NCBI GenBank assembly: GCA_031119195.1 | Contig: JAVHYG010000010.1 | Span: forward strand, 1 to 22,951 | Direction of reading: 5' to 3' | Source of the DNA: Rickettsiella sp. | GTDB lineage: Bacteria; Pseudomonadota; Gammaproteobacteria; Diplorickettsiales; Diplorickettsiaceae | Length of the DNA: 22,951 nucleotides | Shown: positions 7,136 through 14,224 of the stretch, in pieces | How the letters are laid out: each line of letters begins with the position of its first letter | How positions within the stretch are numbered: the first letter of the stretch is position 1 | Made by a program: the position numbers and the translations under genes | The notes under the pieces: model-generated | The model's input: only the letters and a program-made list of their open reading frames with translations | Databases searched by the model: none | Told to the model about the DNA's origin: nothing

Positions 7136-8533
7136 TTAAAAATTTATTGTTTCTAAACTCACTCCACATGCATCTAACAATGTTATTAATCTTTTTCCTT
7201 GTAGTGTTTTATTATGTTTCCAATAAACAGTAAGGTAGCTTTTTAATATATAATTAAATTCAGGTAAAGTAAGAATTTTTAAAATATTTTCAGCGTCTTT
7301 TATGTCATCGCTATCTTGCGTACAATTTTGAAATAAAATCGCGCCTAAAAGTGTCGCTTTAGAAGCCTGTCTTGCTTTATTACCGATATAAAATCCTTTG
7401 ATACACTCTTCTAATGCCCTGTCTTTATCCCAGTGCCTCCAAGACTGATAAAATTCTAATGCCTCACTTTGCAGGGTTTGAAATGACTGCGTTTTTTTAC
7501 TGCTTAATTGCAGCACAAATAGCATAGCCGGAATACAAGCTTCAATATTTGCCCAAGAGCAATTACCTCTAATTTGGGCGGCTATCGGTAAAATCGTAAT
7601 AGGTCTTAAACCCAACTCATGATGAATTGTCTGGGTTATAAATTTTCGTGTTTGACGAGTAAAAATAAGTTGTTTACAGTAATCAAAATCCAACACAGTA
7701 GAATTTTGAACTTGATAAACGACTATACTTCCTTCTCTTTGGCTATTTTCACCCCTATCACAACGGATAAACCAATCTTTATATTTGATAAATGCAATTG
7801 CATGTCCTTCAAAAGCAACTGGTAATAATACTATTTCTTGATCAAGCAATGCGTCGATACTATGCTTATGATCGTTAATATTAATCGTATAGCGCTGATA
7901 TTTTAATAAGGCTTGTGCAATAGCGAAGGCATGAATTATTTTTTGAAAATCAGCAAAGTAGGAGCGTAGATGACGTGAAGAAAAATTATTCCTATATCGA
8001 CGCAATGAATAAGTAATTACATCTAGTGTAAATTCTAAAAAAAATCCTTCATAATCAATCTCAATAAAACGACCTGTGGGGTTAATAATATCGACTTGTC
8101 CGGCAAGTTCATAACGGTGCCCTAATAGTTTAGCTTGAATAAAATCCTGCGCAAAACTAAGCTTAGCACCATATTGATAGAGTAATTTTTTTAATGTAAC
8201 TTGTTGTCTAAGTAAGGGATAAACTAAAATCGGCTGCCCTGCTGCGGTGTGTGCATTCGGATCAGCTTTATTAGCAAGCAATAGCTGACATAAATCCATA
8301 TTGTGATTATCGACTGCCCAATGCAATGCAGAACGACCTGTTGTGTCCGCTTTATTGATATCGGCCCCATATTCCAGTAATAAAGCAGCCACATCCGTTT
8401 TATTCGCAATAGCTGCTTCTATCAATGGCGAAAAACCATACTCATCTGTTTCTTCTATATCAACGCCCGCAAGGATAAAACGCTCTATACCTTCTAATGT
8501 TCCGAATAAAATTTCATGTACAAAGGAATCCAT
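7136..8533 (-). CDS. ankH: AnkH (LegA3)-like ankyrin-repeat protein with cysteine-protease-like motifs, probable type IV effector
   Basis: The N-terminal third holds about four ankyrin repeats: residues about 1-30, 32-64 (EYGFSPLIEAAIANK, then LLLEYGADINKAD), 65-97 (TGRSALHWAVDNHNMDLCQL) and a degenerate one at 98-128. The remaining ~330 residues are not ankyrin. They contain EGHAIAFIKY (His about 244), CDRGENSQ (Asp about 259) and RGNCSWANIEA (Cys about 325), a plausible His-Asp-Cys set of a papain-like fold. There is no signal peptide or membrane segment. The architecture, length and motifs match my recollection of Legionella AnkH/LegA3, a Dot/Icm effector conserved across that genus; orthology is inferred. 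The ATG at 8531-8533 has GAAGAG before it. A TTG at 8546-8548 overlaps the upstream stop (TTGA) and is the alternative start. It is the second gene of a two-gene unit. Confidence 0.75.
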   Translation of the reverse strand: MDSFVHEILFGTLEGIERFILAGVDIEETDEYGFSPLIEAAIANKTDVAALLLEYGADINKADTTGRSALHWAVDNHNMDLCQLLLANKADPNAHTAAGQPILVYPLLRQQVTLKKLLYQYGAKLSFAQDFIQAKLLGHRYELAGQVDIINPTGRFIEIDYEGFFLEFTLDVITYSLRRYRNNFSSRHLRSYFADFQKIIHAFAIAQALLKYQRYTININDHKHSIDALLDQEIVLLPVAFEGHAIAFIKYKDWFIRCDRGENSQREGSIVVYQVQNSTVLDFDYCKQLIFTRQTRKFITQTIHHELGLRPITILPIAAQIRGNCSWANIEACIPAMLFVLQLSSKKTQSFQTLQSEALEFYQSWRHWDKDRALEECIKGFYIGNKARQASKATLLGAILFQNCTQDSDDIKDAENILKILTLPEFNYILKSYLTVYWKHNKTLQGKRLITLLDACGVSLETINF

Positions 8534-8544
8534 GAGATTTCTCT

Positions 8545-9036
8545 TCAACGAGAAAGAGTAACACTTTTTCTTCTACCCAGCTCTGGATTTTTGCGCAATT
8601 GATTTTCATTGCGTAATTCAAGATAACGTTCACGTGCATTAGCATTATCAACTGGATTTGCAGTAAGTTTTTTATCATCGCCACTAAACTGTTGACTAAG
8701 GGCTAGTAACGGGTGAGCATGAGGCAACTCACCACACAGTGAGCCGGTATGTAGCTTTTTTCCTAGTAAACTATTGGGATCATCAGTATAAGGCACTAAT
8801 CCGAATTTTTTTTGCCAATAGCGACGTTCCTTTGTAAAACAAGCTAACAAATAGGTATCGAGTTGTTCGATATTTAATGCAATACTGCCTGAGGTGCTTT
8901 CTCCACCATCATCATCTTCTTCTATTTCTACAGTTTTTTTCTTTTTTACAGCAAAACCAGTAGTCTCCTCTAATGGATTAAGCTTTTTATATTCTTCCTC
9001 ATCTAAAAAAGGATTGGGCTTAGTAATATCAAACAT
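8545..9036 (-). CDS. Unidentified 163-aa acidic/basic protein upstream of the AnkH-like gene
   Basis: I do not recognise a family. Visible features are an N-terminal segment starting MFDITKPNPFLDEEEYKKLN, a Lys run followed by an acidic patch (about residues 31-46, including VEIEEDDDGG), a more hydrophobic middle (about 50-75, LNIEQLDTYLLACFTKERRYW), and a hydrophilic Asn/Arg-rich tail. No transmembrane segment or signal peptide is visible. It lies immediately upstream of the AnkH-like gene: its TGA overlaps the possible TTG start and is 12 bases before the favoured ATG. Co-translation is therefore likely, and a chaperone, adaptor or second effector is conceivable but unproven. The ribosome-binding site is weak; a 105-base AT-rich gap separates it from asd. 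Confidence 0.7.
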   Translation of the reverse strand: MFDITKPNPFLDEEEYKKLNPLEETTGFAVKKKKTVEIEEDDDGGESTSGSIALNIEQLDTYLLACFTKERRYWQKKFGLVPYTDDPNSLLGKKLHTGSLCGELPHAHPLLALSQQFSGDDKKLTANPVDNANARERYLELRNENQLRKNPELGRRKSVTLSR

Positions 9037-9141
9037 GCTATTTTAATAAAAAAAACGTGGCTTTATTCTATACTAAAATAAATGACAAACCTAATTACCA
9101 GCATTATTATTTTCTTTTTTTCCCGCTCAATGTAACAAGAT

Positions 9142-10167
9142 TTACAGATAATCCTTAATTAAACATTCTGCAATTTGCACTGCATTTAAAGCAGCTCCTT
9201 TACGGATATTATCGGCTACGATCCAAAGATCCAATCCCAAAGGATGGGAAATATCTTCTCGAATCCGACCGACCATCACATTGTTCTCCTGAGAATTCTT
9301 CATAATCGGCATAGGATAACCATTTCTTGCATTCTTATCGACAACAGTCACTCCTGATGCTTCTTTTAATAACTTTTTCGCTTGAGAAACTGTGATTTTT
9401 TCCCTTGTTTCTATATGAACTGCCTCTGAATGGCTATGGAATACCGGCACGCGCACTGCAGTAGGATTTACTTGAATTGTCCTATCTGAAAATATCTTTT
9501 GTGTTTCCCAAACCATTTTCATTTCTTCGCGCGTATAACCATTTTTTTGAAAATCATCAATATGTGGTATCACATTGAATGCAATTTGCTGTGGAAAAAC
9601 CTTCGGTTTTTTAATAGCTAAGCCATTCAGCAATCGACCAGATTGATCAATTAATTCCTTAATAGCTTTTCTACCTGCACCTGATACAGATTGATACGTC
9701 ACAGCATTGATACGTTTTATCCCCACTGCATCATAAATAGGTTTTAATACCATTAACATCTGAATCGTCGAACAATTAGGATTAGCAACAATATATTGTT
9801 TTTTAAAATTTTCTAATGCCTGCGGATTAACTTCGGGAATTACTAGCGGAACGGCGTCATCATAACGAAATTGAGAAGTGTTATCGATAACAATACAACC
9901 TTGTTTTGTTGCTTCAGGTGCATATGTTGCCGAAATCAAAGCGCCCGCAGTAAATAAAGCGATATTTGCTTTTTTAAAATTAAAGTCAGCTAAATCTTCA
10001 ACGAATAGTTCCTTTTTATTAAACATGAATGGTTCGCCAACTGAACGCTTACTGGCTAAAAGATATAACTGATTAACAGGAAATTGTCGCTCTTCTAAAA
10101 TCTTCAACATCTCTTGGCCCACTAATCCAGTTGCGCCTACAATTGCTAATTTAAATTTCTTTATCAT
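9142..10167 (-). CDS. asd: Aspartate-semialdehyde dehydrogenase
   Basis: This enzyme makes L-aspartate 4-semialdehyde from aspartyl phosphate with NADPH, the branch point to diaminopimelate/lysine, threonine and methionine. At 341 aa it fits the family. The N-terminal Rossmann motif is AIVGATGLVGQEML. The active-site Cys (about residue 132) lies in VANPNCSTIQ, and the His of VFHSHSE (about 246) is the expected acid/base residue. SVSGAGRKAI and the C-terminal LDLWIVADNIRKGAALNAVQ are also typical. The ATG at 10165-10167 is preferred over the adjacent TTG. The gene overlaps the end of prmB by 17 bases, so the two are probably co-transcribed. Retention of asd implies that cell-wall precursor synthesis is kept. 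Confidence 0.96.
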   Translation of the reverse strand: MIKKFKLAIVGATGLVGQEMLKILEERQFPVNQLYLLASKRSVGEPFMFNKKELFVEDLADFNFKKANIALFTAGALISATYAPEATKQGCIVIDNTSQFRYDDAVPLVIPEVNPQALENFKKQYIVANPNCSTIQMLMVLKPIYDAVGIKRINAVTYQSVSGAGRKAIKELIDQSGRLLNGLAIKKPKVFPQQIAFNVIPHIDDFQKNGYTREEMKMVWETQKIFSDRTIQVNPTAVRVPVFHSHSEAVHIETREKITVSQAKKLLKEASGVTVVDKNARNGYPMPIMKNSQENNVMVGRIREDISHPLGLDLWIVADNIRKGAALNAVQIAECLIKDYL

Positions 10168-11089
10168 CAACTAACTGCTCTCGAGTTAATAAAAAAACTT
10201 CCGCATCCCCGTGTTCAAATTCTAACCAAACAAAAGGAAGGTGAGGAAAACGGTGAATTAAAGCAGGTTTACTATTGCCAACTTCGACAATTAATAATCC
10301 TCCTTTTTTTAAATGATGTTTAGCTTGATCTAATAGCTGAACTATAAGATCCAATCCATCTTTCCCAGCTGCCAATGCAACCGCCGGTTCATGCTTGTAC
10401 TCGGGAGGTAATTGTGCAAAACCCTCAGCATCTACATAAGGCGGATTACTAATAATAATATCGTAAATTTTTTCTCTTATATTTTCAAAGCCATTCGATT
10501 CAATTAATTTTACTCGTTTGGATAACTTATGCTTCCTTATATTAATTGATGCAACGTCTAAGGCCTTCTTCGAACAATCGATAGCATCCACTTTTACATA
10601 GGGAAACGCATAAGCACAAGCAATAGCTATGCAAGCACTCCCTGTCCCTAAATCCAAAATAGAATTTACGCAATTTGATGAAATCCAAGGGCTAAACCGT
10701 TGTTCGATCAATTCAGCCATGGGCGAACGCGGAATTAATACTCGTGGATCGACATAGAATGATAAACCAGCAAACCAAGCTTGATTAACTAAATAGGCAG
10801 TTGGAATTCGCTCATGAATACGTTGTTTAATTTTTTGAAAAATCTGAATGCATTTGTCTTGGGTTAATTTAACTTCTAAGCATTGTGAATTTAGAACAGG
10901 TCCCAACTTTAAAATTGCTAATACCAAATAAATAATTTCATCCCAAGCATTATCCGTACCATGCCCATAATACAGTTCAGCTTCTTGAAATTGTATAAAA
11001 CCCCAGCGTAATATATCACCTAAGTTTTGAAGCGCCATGAATTCTTTAAATTGCGTGTCTTTAATTTTAGAGAAAGAAGATTTATCCAC
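10151..11089 (-). CDS. prmB: Ribosomal protein uL3 N5-glutamine methyltransferase PrmB
   Basis: PrmB uses SAM to methylate a glutamine of ribosomal protein uL3. The 312-aa protein matches E. coli PrmB rather than its paralogue PrmC in the N-terminal domain: DILRWGFIQF, ELYYGHGTDNAWDEIIYLVL and RIPTAYLVNQAWFAGLSFYV. The SAM-binding motif is DLGTGS (146-151), followed by ACIAIACAYAFP, and the catalytic NPPYVDAEG begins at 215. The start is a GTG at 11087-11089, giving MDK as in E. coli; an internal ATG at residue 19 is possible but would shorten the helical N-terminus. It overlaps asd by 17 bases. Its substrate gene rplC is expected just beyond the right edge of the window, from the ribosomal gene order. 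Confidence 0.95.
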   Translation of the reverse strand: MDKSSFSKIKDTQFKEFMALQNLGDILRWGFIQFQEAELYYGHGTDNAWDEIIYLVLAILKLGPVLNSQCLEVKLTQDKCIQIFQKIKQRIHERIPTAYLVNQAWFAGLSFYVDPRVLIPRSPMAELIEQRFSPWISSNCVNSILDLGTGSACIAIACAYAFPYVKVDAIDCSKKALDVASINIRKHKLSKRVKLIESNGFENIREKIYDIIISNPPYVDAEGFAQLPPEYKHEPAVALAAGKDGLDLIVQLLDQAKHHLKKGGLLIVEVGNSKPALIHRFPHLPFVWLEFEHGDAEVFLLTREQLVDDKEI

Positions 11090-11222
11090 TAACTACCCAC
11101 AGCCGTTAACAATTTATCAAGGCGACGCGAAATGAATCAACCATAGTTATATAACATATTTAAAAGTGAGCTGAGCAAACATCATTAACGCCAAAAATTT
11201 AAACGCGAAGTATATACCCATT

Positions 11223-11256
11223 GCACTTAAAATTGCGAATTCGCAATTTTAAGTGC
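11223..11256. repeat. Perfect 34-bp palindrome centred on GAATTC
   Basis: The arm GCACTTAAAATTGCGAA (11223-11239) is the exact reverse complement of TTCGCAATTTTAAGTGC (11240-11256), with no spacer. It lies in the divergent gap between prmB (minus) and the plus-strand genes, in the otherwise featureless stretch 11090-11340. It lacks a long T run on either side, so a simple terminator is unlikely. It could extrude as a cruciform or be a binding site for a dimeric protein. Confidence 0.95.
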
Positions 11257-11340
11257 TTTCTTTGAACGACGGTACATAAGCTTTCTAAAACAACAGAAAC
11301 TGGCTTCATCTAAAAAAAGTAAGTAAGTATAAATTAACTA

Positions 11341-11518
11341 GGGCATGTCGTCATTTAGCGAAGATGAATCAGACTGAACTTATGCGAAAAGTCGTCCTTT
11401 GGTGTATCACTTTGTTACCAACTTTTCTATGGTCACATACACTTGAGTAAACTCCGTTCCTCGAAAAGTCGGCGCCGCGTACTACAGCCAAAATTAAATT
11501 TTTGACGTAAGTTCAGTC
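11341..11518. repeat. Non-coding segment with inverted repeat ends, possible mobile-repeat remnant
   Basis: GACTGAACTTA at 11372-11382 is exactly inverted as TAAGTTCAGTC at 11508-11518, with a further AAAA/TTTT match just inside each copy. The enclosed ~125 bases have no reading frame of note. They contain a direct repeat (CGAAAAGTCG near 11385 and 11462) and the GC-rich word GGCGCCGCG. GTCGTC followed by an A/C and TTT also occurs twice (near 11347 and 11391). The structure resembles a small miniature-element or intergenic-repeat remnant. I see no convincing target-site duplication. Confidence 0.4.
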
Positions 11519-11530
11519 AGAAAGTGTAAT
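11502..11530 (+). promoter_or_regulatory. Strong candidate sigma-70 promoter for the micro-ORF at 11560
   Basis: TTGACG (11502-11507) and TGTAAT (11525-11530) each match consensus at five of six positions, with an ideal 17-base spacer. The predicted start is near 11536-11537, about 24 bases before the micro-ORF. The right copy of the inverted repeat (11508-11518) lies inside the spacer. If the terminator at 11584-11605 leaks, this promoter could also feed the Hpt gene. Confidence 0.6.
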
Positions 11531-11559
11531 TTTTGGACTATCGTACGTTAGGAGCATAC

Positions 11560-11607
11560 ATGCAGTATCTGAGTAAAACAAAACGCAGAAAATGCTGCGC
11601 TTTTTAA
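11560..11607 (+). CDS. 15-codon micro-ORF with strong ribosome-binding site
   Basis: The reading frame encodes MQYLSKTKRRKCCAF, a basic peptide with a Cys-Cys pair, and ends in TAA at 11605-11607. AGGAG (11550-11554) sits five bases before the ATG. A good promoter ends 30 bases upstream. The last codons form an intrinsic terminator hairpin, so the predicted transcript is only about 70 bases. It could be a real micropeptide, a leader peptide for the downstream Hpt gene, or a small RNA in which the ORF is incidental. No homologue is known to me. Confidence 0.4.
   Translation: MQYLSKTKRRKCCAF
11584..11605 (+). terminator. Intrinsic terminator overlapping the end of the micro-ORF
   Basis: CGCAG (11584-11588) pairs with CTGCG (11595-11599) across a six-base loop, followed by C and TTTTT (11601-11605). 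The A run before the stem can pair partly with the T run. It lies 54 bases past the predicted start of the short transcript. Confidence 0.6.
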
Positions 11608-11646
11608 CCATCATCTTGCCAAATGACTATATACCCTACTAAAAAC

Positions 11647-11676
11647 TTGAACTAAGTAAGTTTAGTGAGATAAGAT
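11647..11676 (+). promoter_or_regulatory. Candidate promoter of the Hpt gene
   Basis: TTGAAC (11647-11652) and TAAGAT (11671-11676) are 18 bases apart on the plus strand. The -10 match is moderate (four of six). It lies between the upstream terminator and the Hpt start, leaving a leader of about 35 bases. Confidence 0.35.
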
Positions 11677-11718
11677 TCTTTGCATGTCTATCAAAAATTA
11701 ATTAAAAAGGACTCAATG

Positions 11719-12063
11719 ATGAAAAAAGATCGTTCCAAAGTGCCTGTTATCAATCTCGATCTAGATGAAGAATTCACAAAAAACTCATATAAATTACTGC
11801 GTGAATTATTAAAAATCTTTGTCAAAGAAAAACCAAGCATACAATTTGAAATTAACGAAGCTTTTCATTCACACCAAAAACAAAAATTAGATGACAAACT
11901 TCATAAATTATATGGATCTTGTGTATATTGCGGACTTAATAGATTAAAAGAAAGCATCATAGATCTTAAAGAATCAATAAATTCTGATAACTACTCTGAA
12001 AAATTGCTTAAAACATTTAACGAAGAAATAGAGTATGTGGTTGAAGAAGCCAAAAAAATATAG
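11719..12063 (+). CDS. Stand-alone Hpt phosphotransfer protein, GacS/LetS-type
   Basis: A 114-aa, mostly helical protein. The stretch DDKLHKLYGSCVYCGLNRLK (about residues 58-77) matches the Hpt signature of BarA/GacS/LetS hybrid kinases. The His at about residue 62 is the expected phosphoryl acceptor, and the Gly 4 residues later is conserved. There is no kinase, receiver or membrane segment, so it should act as a soluble relay between a hybrid kinase and a response regulator encoded elsewhere. Start: AAGGA lies seven bases before the ATG at 11719; the ATG at 11716 and one at 11680 are alternatives. It is the only full-length plus-strand gene in the window. Its partner cannot be named from this sequence. 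Confidence 0.75.
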   Translation: MKKDRSKVPVINLDLDEEFTKNSYKLLRELLKIFVKEKPSIQFEINEAFHSHQKQKLDDKLHKLYGSCVYCGLNRLKESIIDLKESINSDNYSEKLLKTFNEEIEYVVEEAKKI

Positions 12064-12155
12064 GTATTGATTATCAAAAAACTAGATAATACTCACGCAT
12101 CATACAATGTTATAAAACAAATCGCTGCTATATAAGGCGTAGTAAAAACCTAGTC

Positions 12156-12518
12156 CTATTCTGAACGCTCAGTCAGTTCAACTATCGCCATTGGAGCACT
12201 ATCACCAGCACGAAAACCACATTTTAAAATACGTAAATAGCCACCGGGACGCTGTTTAAAACGAGGTGCAACTGTATTAAATAGTGTCAAAACAGCTTCT
12301 TTATCACGTAAACGAGCGAAAGCCATACGACGGTTAGCAACACCGTCCACTTTTGCTAAAGTAATTAATGGCTCAGCTACTCGCCTAAGCTCCTTCGCTT
12401 TAGCTAAGGTCGTAGAAATAACCTCATGTTTTAATAAAGAGGAAGTCATATTACGAAACATCGCTTTTCTATGGCTCGATGTACGACCTAATCTTCGACC
12501 TGAATTAAGATGACGCAT
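12156..12518 (-). CDS. rplQ: 50S ribosomal protein bL17
   Basis: The 120-aa protein has the bL17 N-terminal signature MRHLNSGRRLGRTSSHRKAM, followed by LLKHEVISTTLAKAKELRRVAEPLITLAK. The C-terminal GGYLRILKCGFRAGDSAPMAIVEL is also typical. It is slightly shorter than E. coli L17 (127 aa). It ends the alpha-operon part of the ribosomal cluster, 16 bases after rpoA, and converges with the Hpt gene. The 92-base gap to that gene (12064-12155) shows only a weak AT-rich hairpin and no convincing terminator. Confidence 0.98.
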   Translation of the reverse strand: MRHLNSGRRLGRTSSHRKAMFRNMTSSLLKHEVISTTLAKAKELRRVAEPLITLAKVDGVANRRMAFARLRDKEAVLTLFNTVAPRFKQRPGGYLRILKCGFRAGDSAPMAIVELTERSE

Positions 12519-12534
12519 ATAACACTATACCCTT

Positions 12535-13563
12535 TTAATCATTATTAATATCTTTATTTTTTTCAAGCGGTTCTACATTTTCTTCCACTGATTTTTTTAG
12601 AGAAGATAACTGCAGTGCTGGAACATGCATACCTAACGATAAACCACGTTTCAGTAAAGCCGTAATTATTTCCCATAAAGAAACTTTACCTAAATTAGGT
12701 GTCGATAGAAGTTCTTGCTCTGTTTTCTGGACTAAATCACCAATACGATATATGTGCTCAGCTTTTAAGCAATTAGCGGCTCGTACGGTAAGTTCTAGCT
12801 CATCTACAGGAAGTAATAAAATAGGGTTGATATCTGCATTTTGCTCAGGAACCTCTGTTTCTGTCTCATGACGCAACTCAACAAAAGTATGCAATTGATC
12901 TTGAAAGATAGTTGCAGCCCGGCGTATTGCTGCTTCAGGCTCAATCGTACCATTGGTTTCTAAATCTATAACTAATTTATCTAAATCGGTATGTTGTTCA
13001 ACCCGCGCATTTTCAACGGAATAAGTAACTCGAATAATAGGATTAAATTGAGCATCTAATTGCAAAGCACCTACTTCGCTATGATCCGTATCCCGTAGTG
13101 ATGACAGTTGATAACCGCGTCCTTTAGCAACTTTTAAAGTCATTTTAAATTCTTTAGGTTTTGTTAAATGAGCTATCACATAATTCGGATTTTTAACTTC
13201 AACATCAGGTGGTAACTTAATATCTCCAGCACAAACAGGACCTACTGTACTTTTTACTAGCTCCAATATAACTTCTTCTTTTTCATGGAGTACAAAAGCA
13301 ACACCTTTTAAATTAAGCAAGATATCCATAATATCTTCTTGTACGCCTTCTAAACTACTATATTCATGTAAAACGCCTTCAATTTTTACTTCAGTTACGG
13401 CGCAACCTGGAATAGAAGATAATAAAATACGACGTAAAGCATTACCCAAAGTATGGCCAAATCCTGCTTCAAAAGGCTGTAGACTGACTACGGCTCTATT
13501 TTGATTGAGACTCTGAACTTCAATAGTCTGTGGCGTTAAAAATTTCTTAACATTCGTCAACAT
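12535..13563 (-). CDS. rpoA: DNA-directed RNA polymerase subunit alpha
   Basis: The alpha subunit dimerises to nucleate RNA polymerase and, through its C-terminal domain, contacts UP elements and activators. The 342-aa protein has the amino-terminal domain (about 1-235, with EAGFGHTLGNALRRILLSSI), a linker, and the C-terminal domain (about 245-318, with VRAANCLKAEHIYRIGDLVQ). Key DNA-contact residues R265, N268 and C269 of E. coli correspond to R261, N264 and C265 and are conserved. The position matching E. coli K298 is Val294 (LGKVSL instead of LGKKSL). The C-terminus extends past the E. coli end with a charged tail. It lies 11 bases after rpsD and 16 before rplQ. Confidence 0.98.
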   Translation of the reverse strand: MLTNVKKFLTPQTIEVQSLNQNRAVVSLQPFEAGFGHTLGNALRRILLSSIPGCAVTEVKIEGVLHEYSSLEGVQEDIMDILLNLKGVAFVLHEKEEVILELVKSTVGPVCAGDIKLPPDVEVKNPNYVIAHLTKPKEFKMTLKVAKGRGYQLSSLRDTDHSEVGALQLDAQFNPIIRVTYSVENARVEQHTDLDKLVIDLETNGTIEPEAAIRRAATIFQDQLHTFVELRHETETEVPEQNADINPILLLPVDELELTVRAANCLKAEHIYRIGDLVQKTEQELLSTPNLGKVSLWEIITALLKRGLSLGMHVPALQLSSLKKSVEENVEPLEKNKDINND

Positions 13564-13574
13564 AAGTTACCTAC

Positions 13575-14195
13575 TTACTTGGAGTAATACTCAACAACAA
13601 GATTTTCATTAAATTCTAAGGGTAATTCACTGCGTTCAGGAATTAATTTAACAATAGCTTGTAATTTACTAGAATCAAAATCTATCCAACTCGATTGAGG
13701 CTTTTGTTTTGCAAGTTCCAGCGCTGCTTGAATACGTGCTTGTGTTTTGCTTTTTTCCTTTATTTCTATAACATCTCCCGCTTTAACTTGATAAGAAGGA
13801 ATGTTAACTATCTTTCCATTAACTTTTACTGCACGGTGAGAAACTAATTGTCTTGCTTCAGCCCGAGTAGCAGAAAACCCTATACGAAAAACAACATTAT
13901 CTAAACGGCATTCAAGTAATTTTAATAAATTTTCACCTGTAATTCCTTTTCGCTTAGAAGCCTTTGTATAATAAAGTCGAAATTGTTTTTCTAATACGCC
14001 ATAAGTATGTCGAATTAATTGTTTTTGACGCAACATAACGCCATAATCAGACAATCTTCCACGTTTTGTACCGTGCATACCCGGAGGCGTAGCTAACTTA
14101 CATTTACTATCTAGCGCACGAATGCCACTTTTTAATTGTAAATCACTTCCTAATCGGCGTGCTAATTTACAAGTAGGTCCTCGGTATCTTGCCAT
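13575..14195 (-). CDS. rpsD: 30S ribosomal protein uS4
   Basis: At 206 aa it equals E. coli S4 in length. It starts MARYRGPTCKLARRLGSDLQ and contains RLSDYGVMLRQKQLIRHTYG, an S4 RNA-binding domain (CRLDNVVFRIGFSATRAEAR, then LVSHRAVKVNGKIV) and the C-terminal EYYSK. Only two Cys lie in the N-terminal part, so it is the zinc-free form. S4 nucleates 16S 5'-domain assembly. In E. coli it also represses the alpha operon by binding the mRNA upstream of rpsM; a possible counterpart structure is noted at 15100-15133. Confidence 0.98.
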   Translation of the reverse strand: MARYRGPTCKLARRLGSDLQLKSGIRALDSKCKLATPPGMHGTKRGRLSDYGVMLRQKQLIRHTYGVLEKQFRLYYTKASKRKGITGENLLKLLECRLDNVVFRIGFSATRAEARQLVSHRAVKVNGKIVNIPSYQVKAGDVIEIKEKSKTQARIQAALELAKQKPQSSWIDFDSSKLQAIVKLIPERSELPLEFNENLVVEYYSK

Positions 14196-14224
14196 TAATT
14201 TTATTACTCCCGTTAAATAATTTT

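Noticed and set aside
9037..9141. Promoter for the 163-aa/AnkH-like unit
   Set aside because: TTGTCA and TATAGA occur on the minus strand but only 10 bases apart; other pairings have poor -10 boxes. The AT-rich gap gives no convincing promoter by eye.
10151..11089. Annotation as PrmC (release-factor methyltransferase)
   Set aside because: The N-terminal domain motifs (YYGHGTDNAWDE, PTAYLVNQAWFAG) are those of PrmB; only the shared catalytic core and NPPY are common to PrmC.
12064..12155. Bidirectional terminator between the Hpt gene and rplQ
   Set aside because: Only an imperfect AT-rich stem (ATTATC/GATAAT) with a bulge is visible, and no T run follows on either strand.
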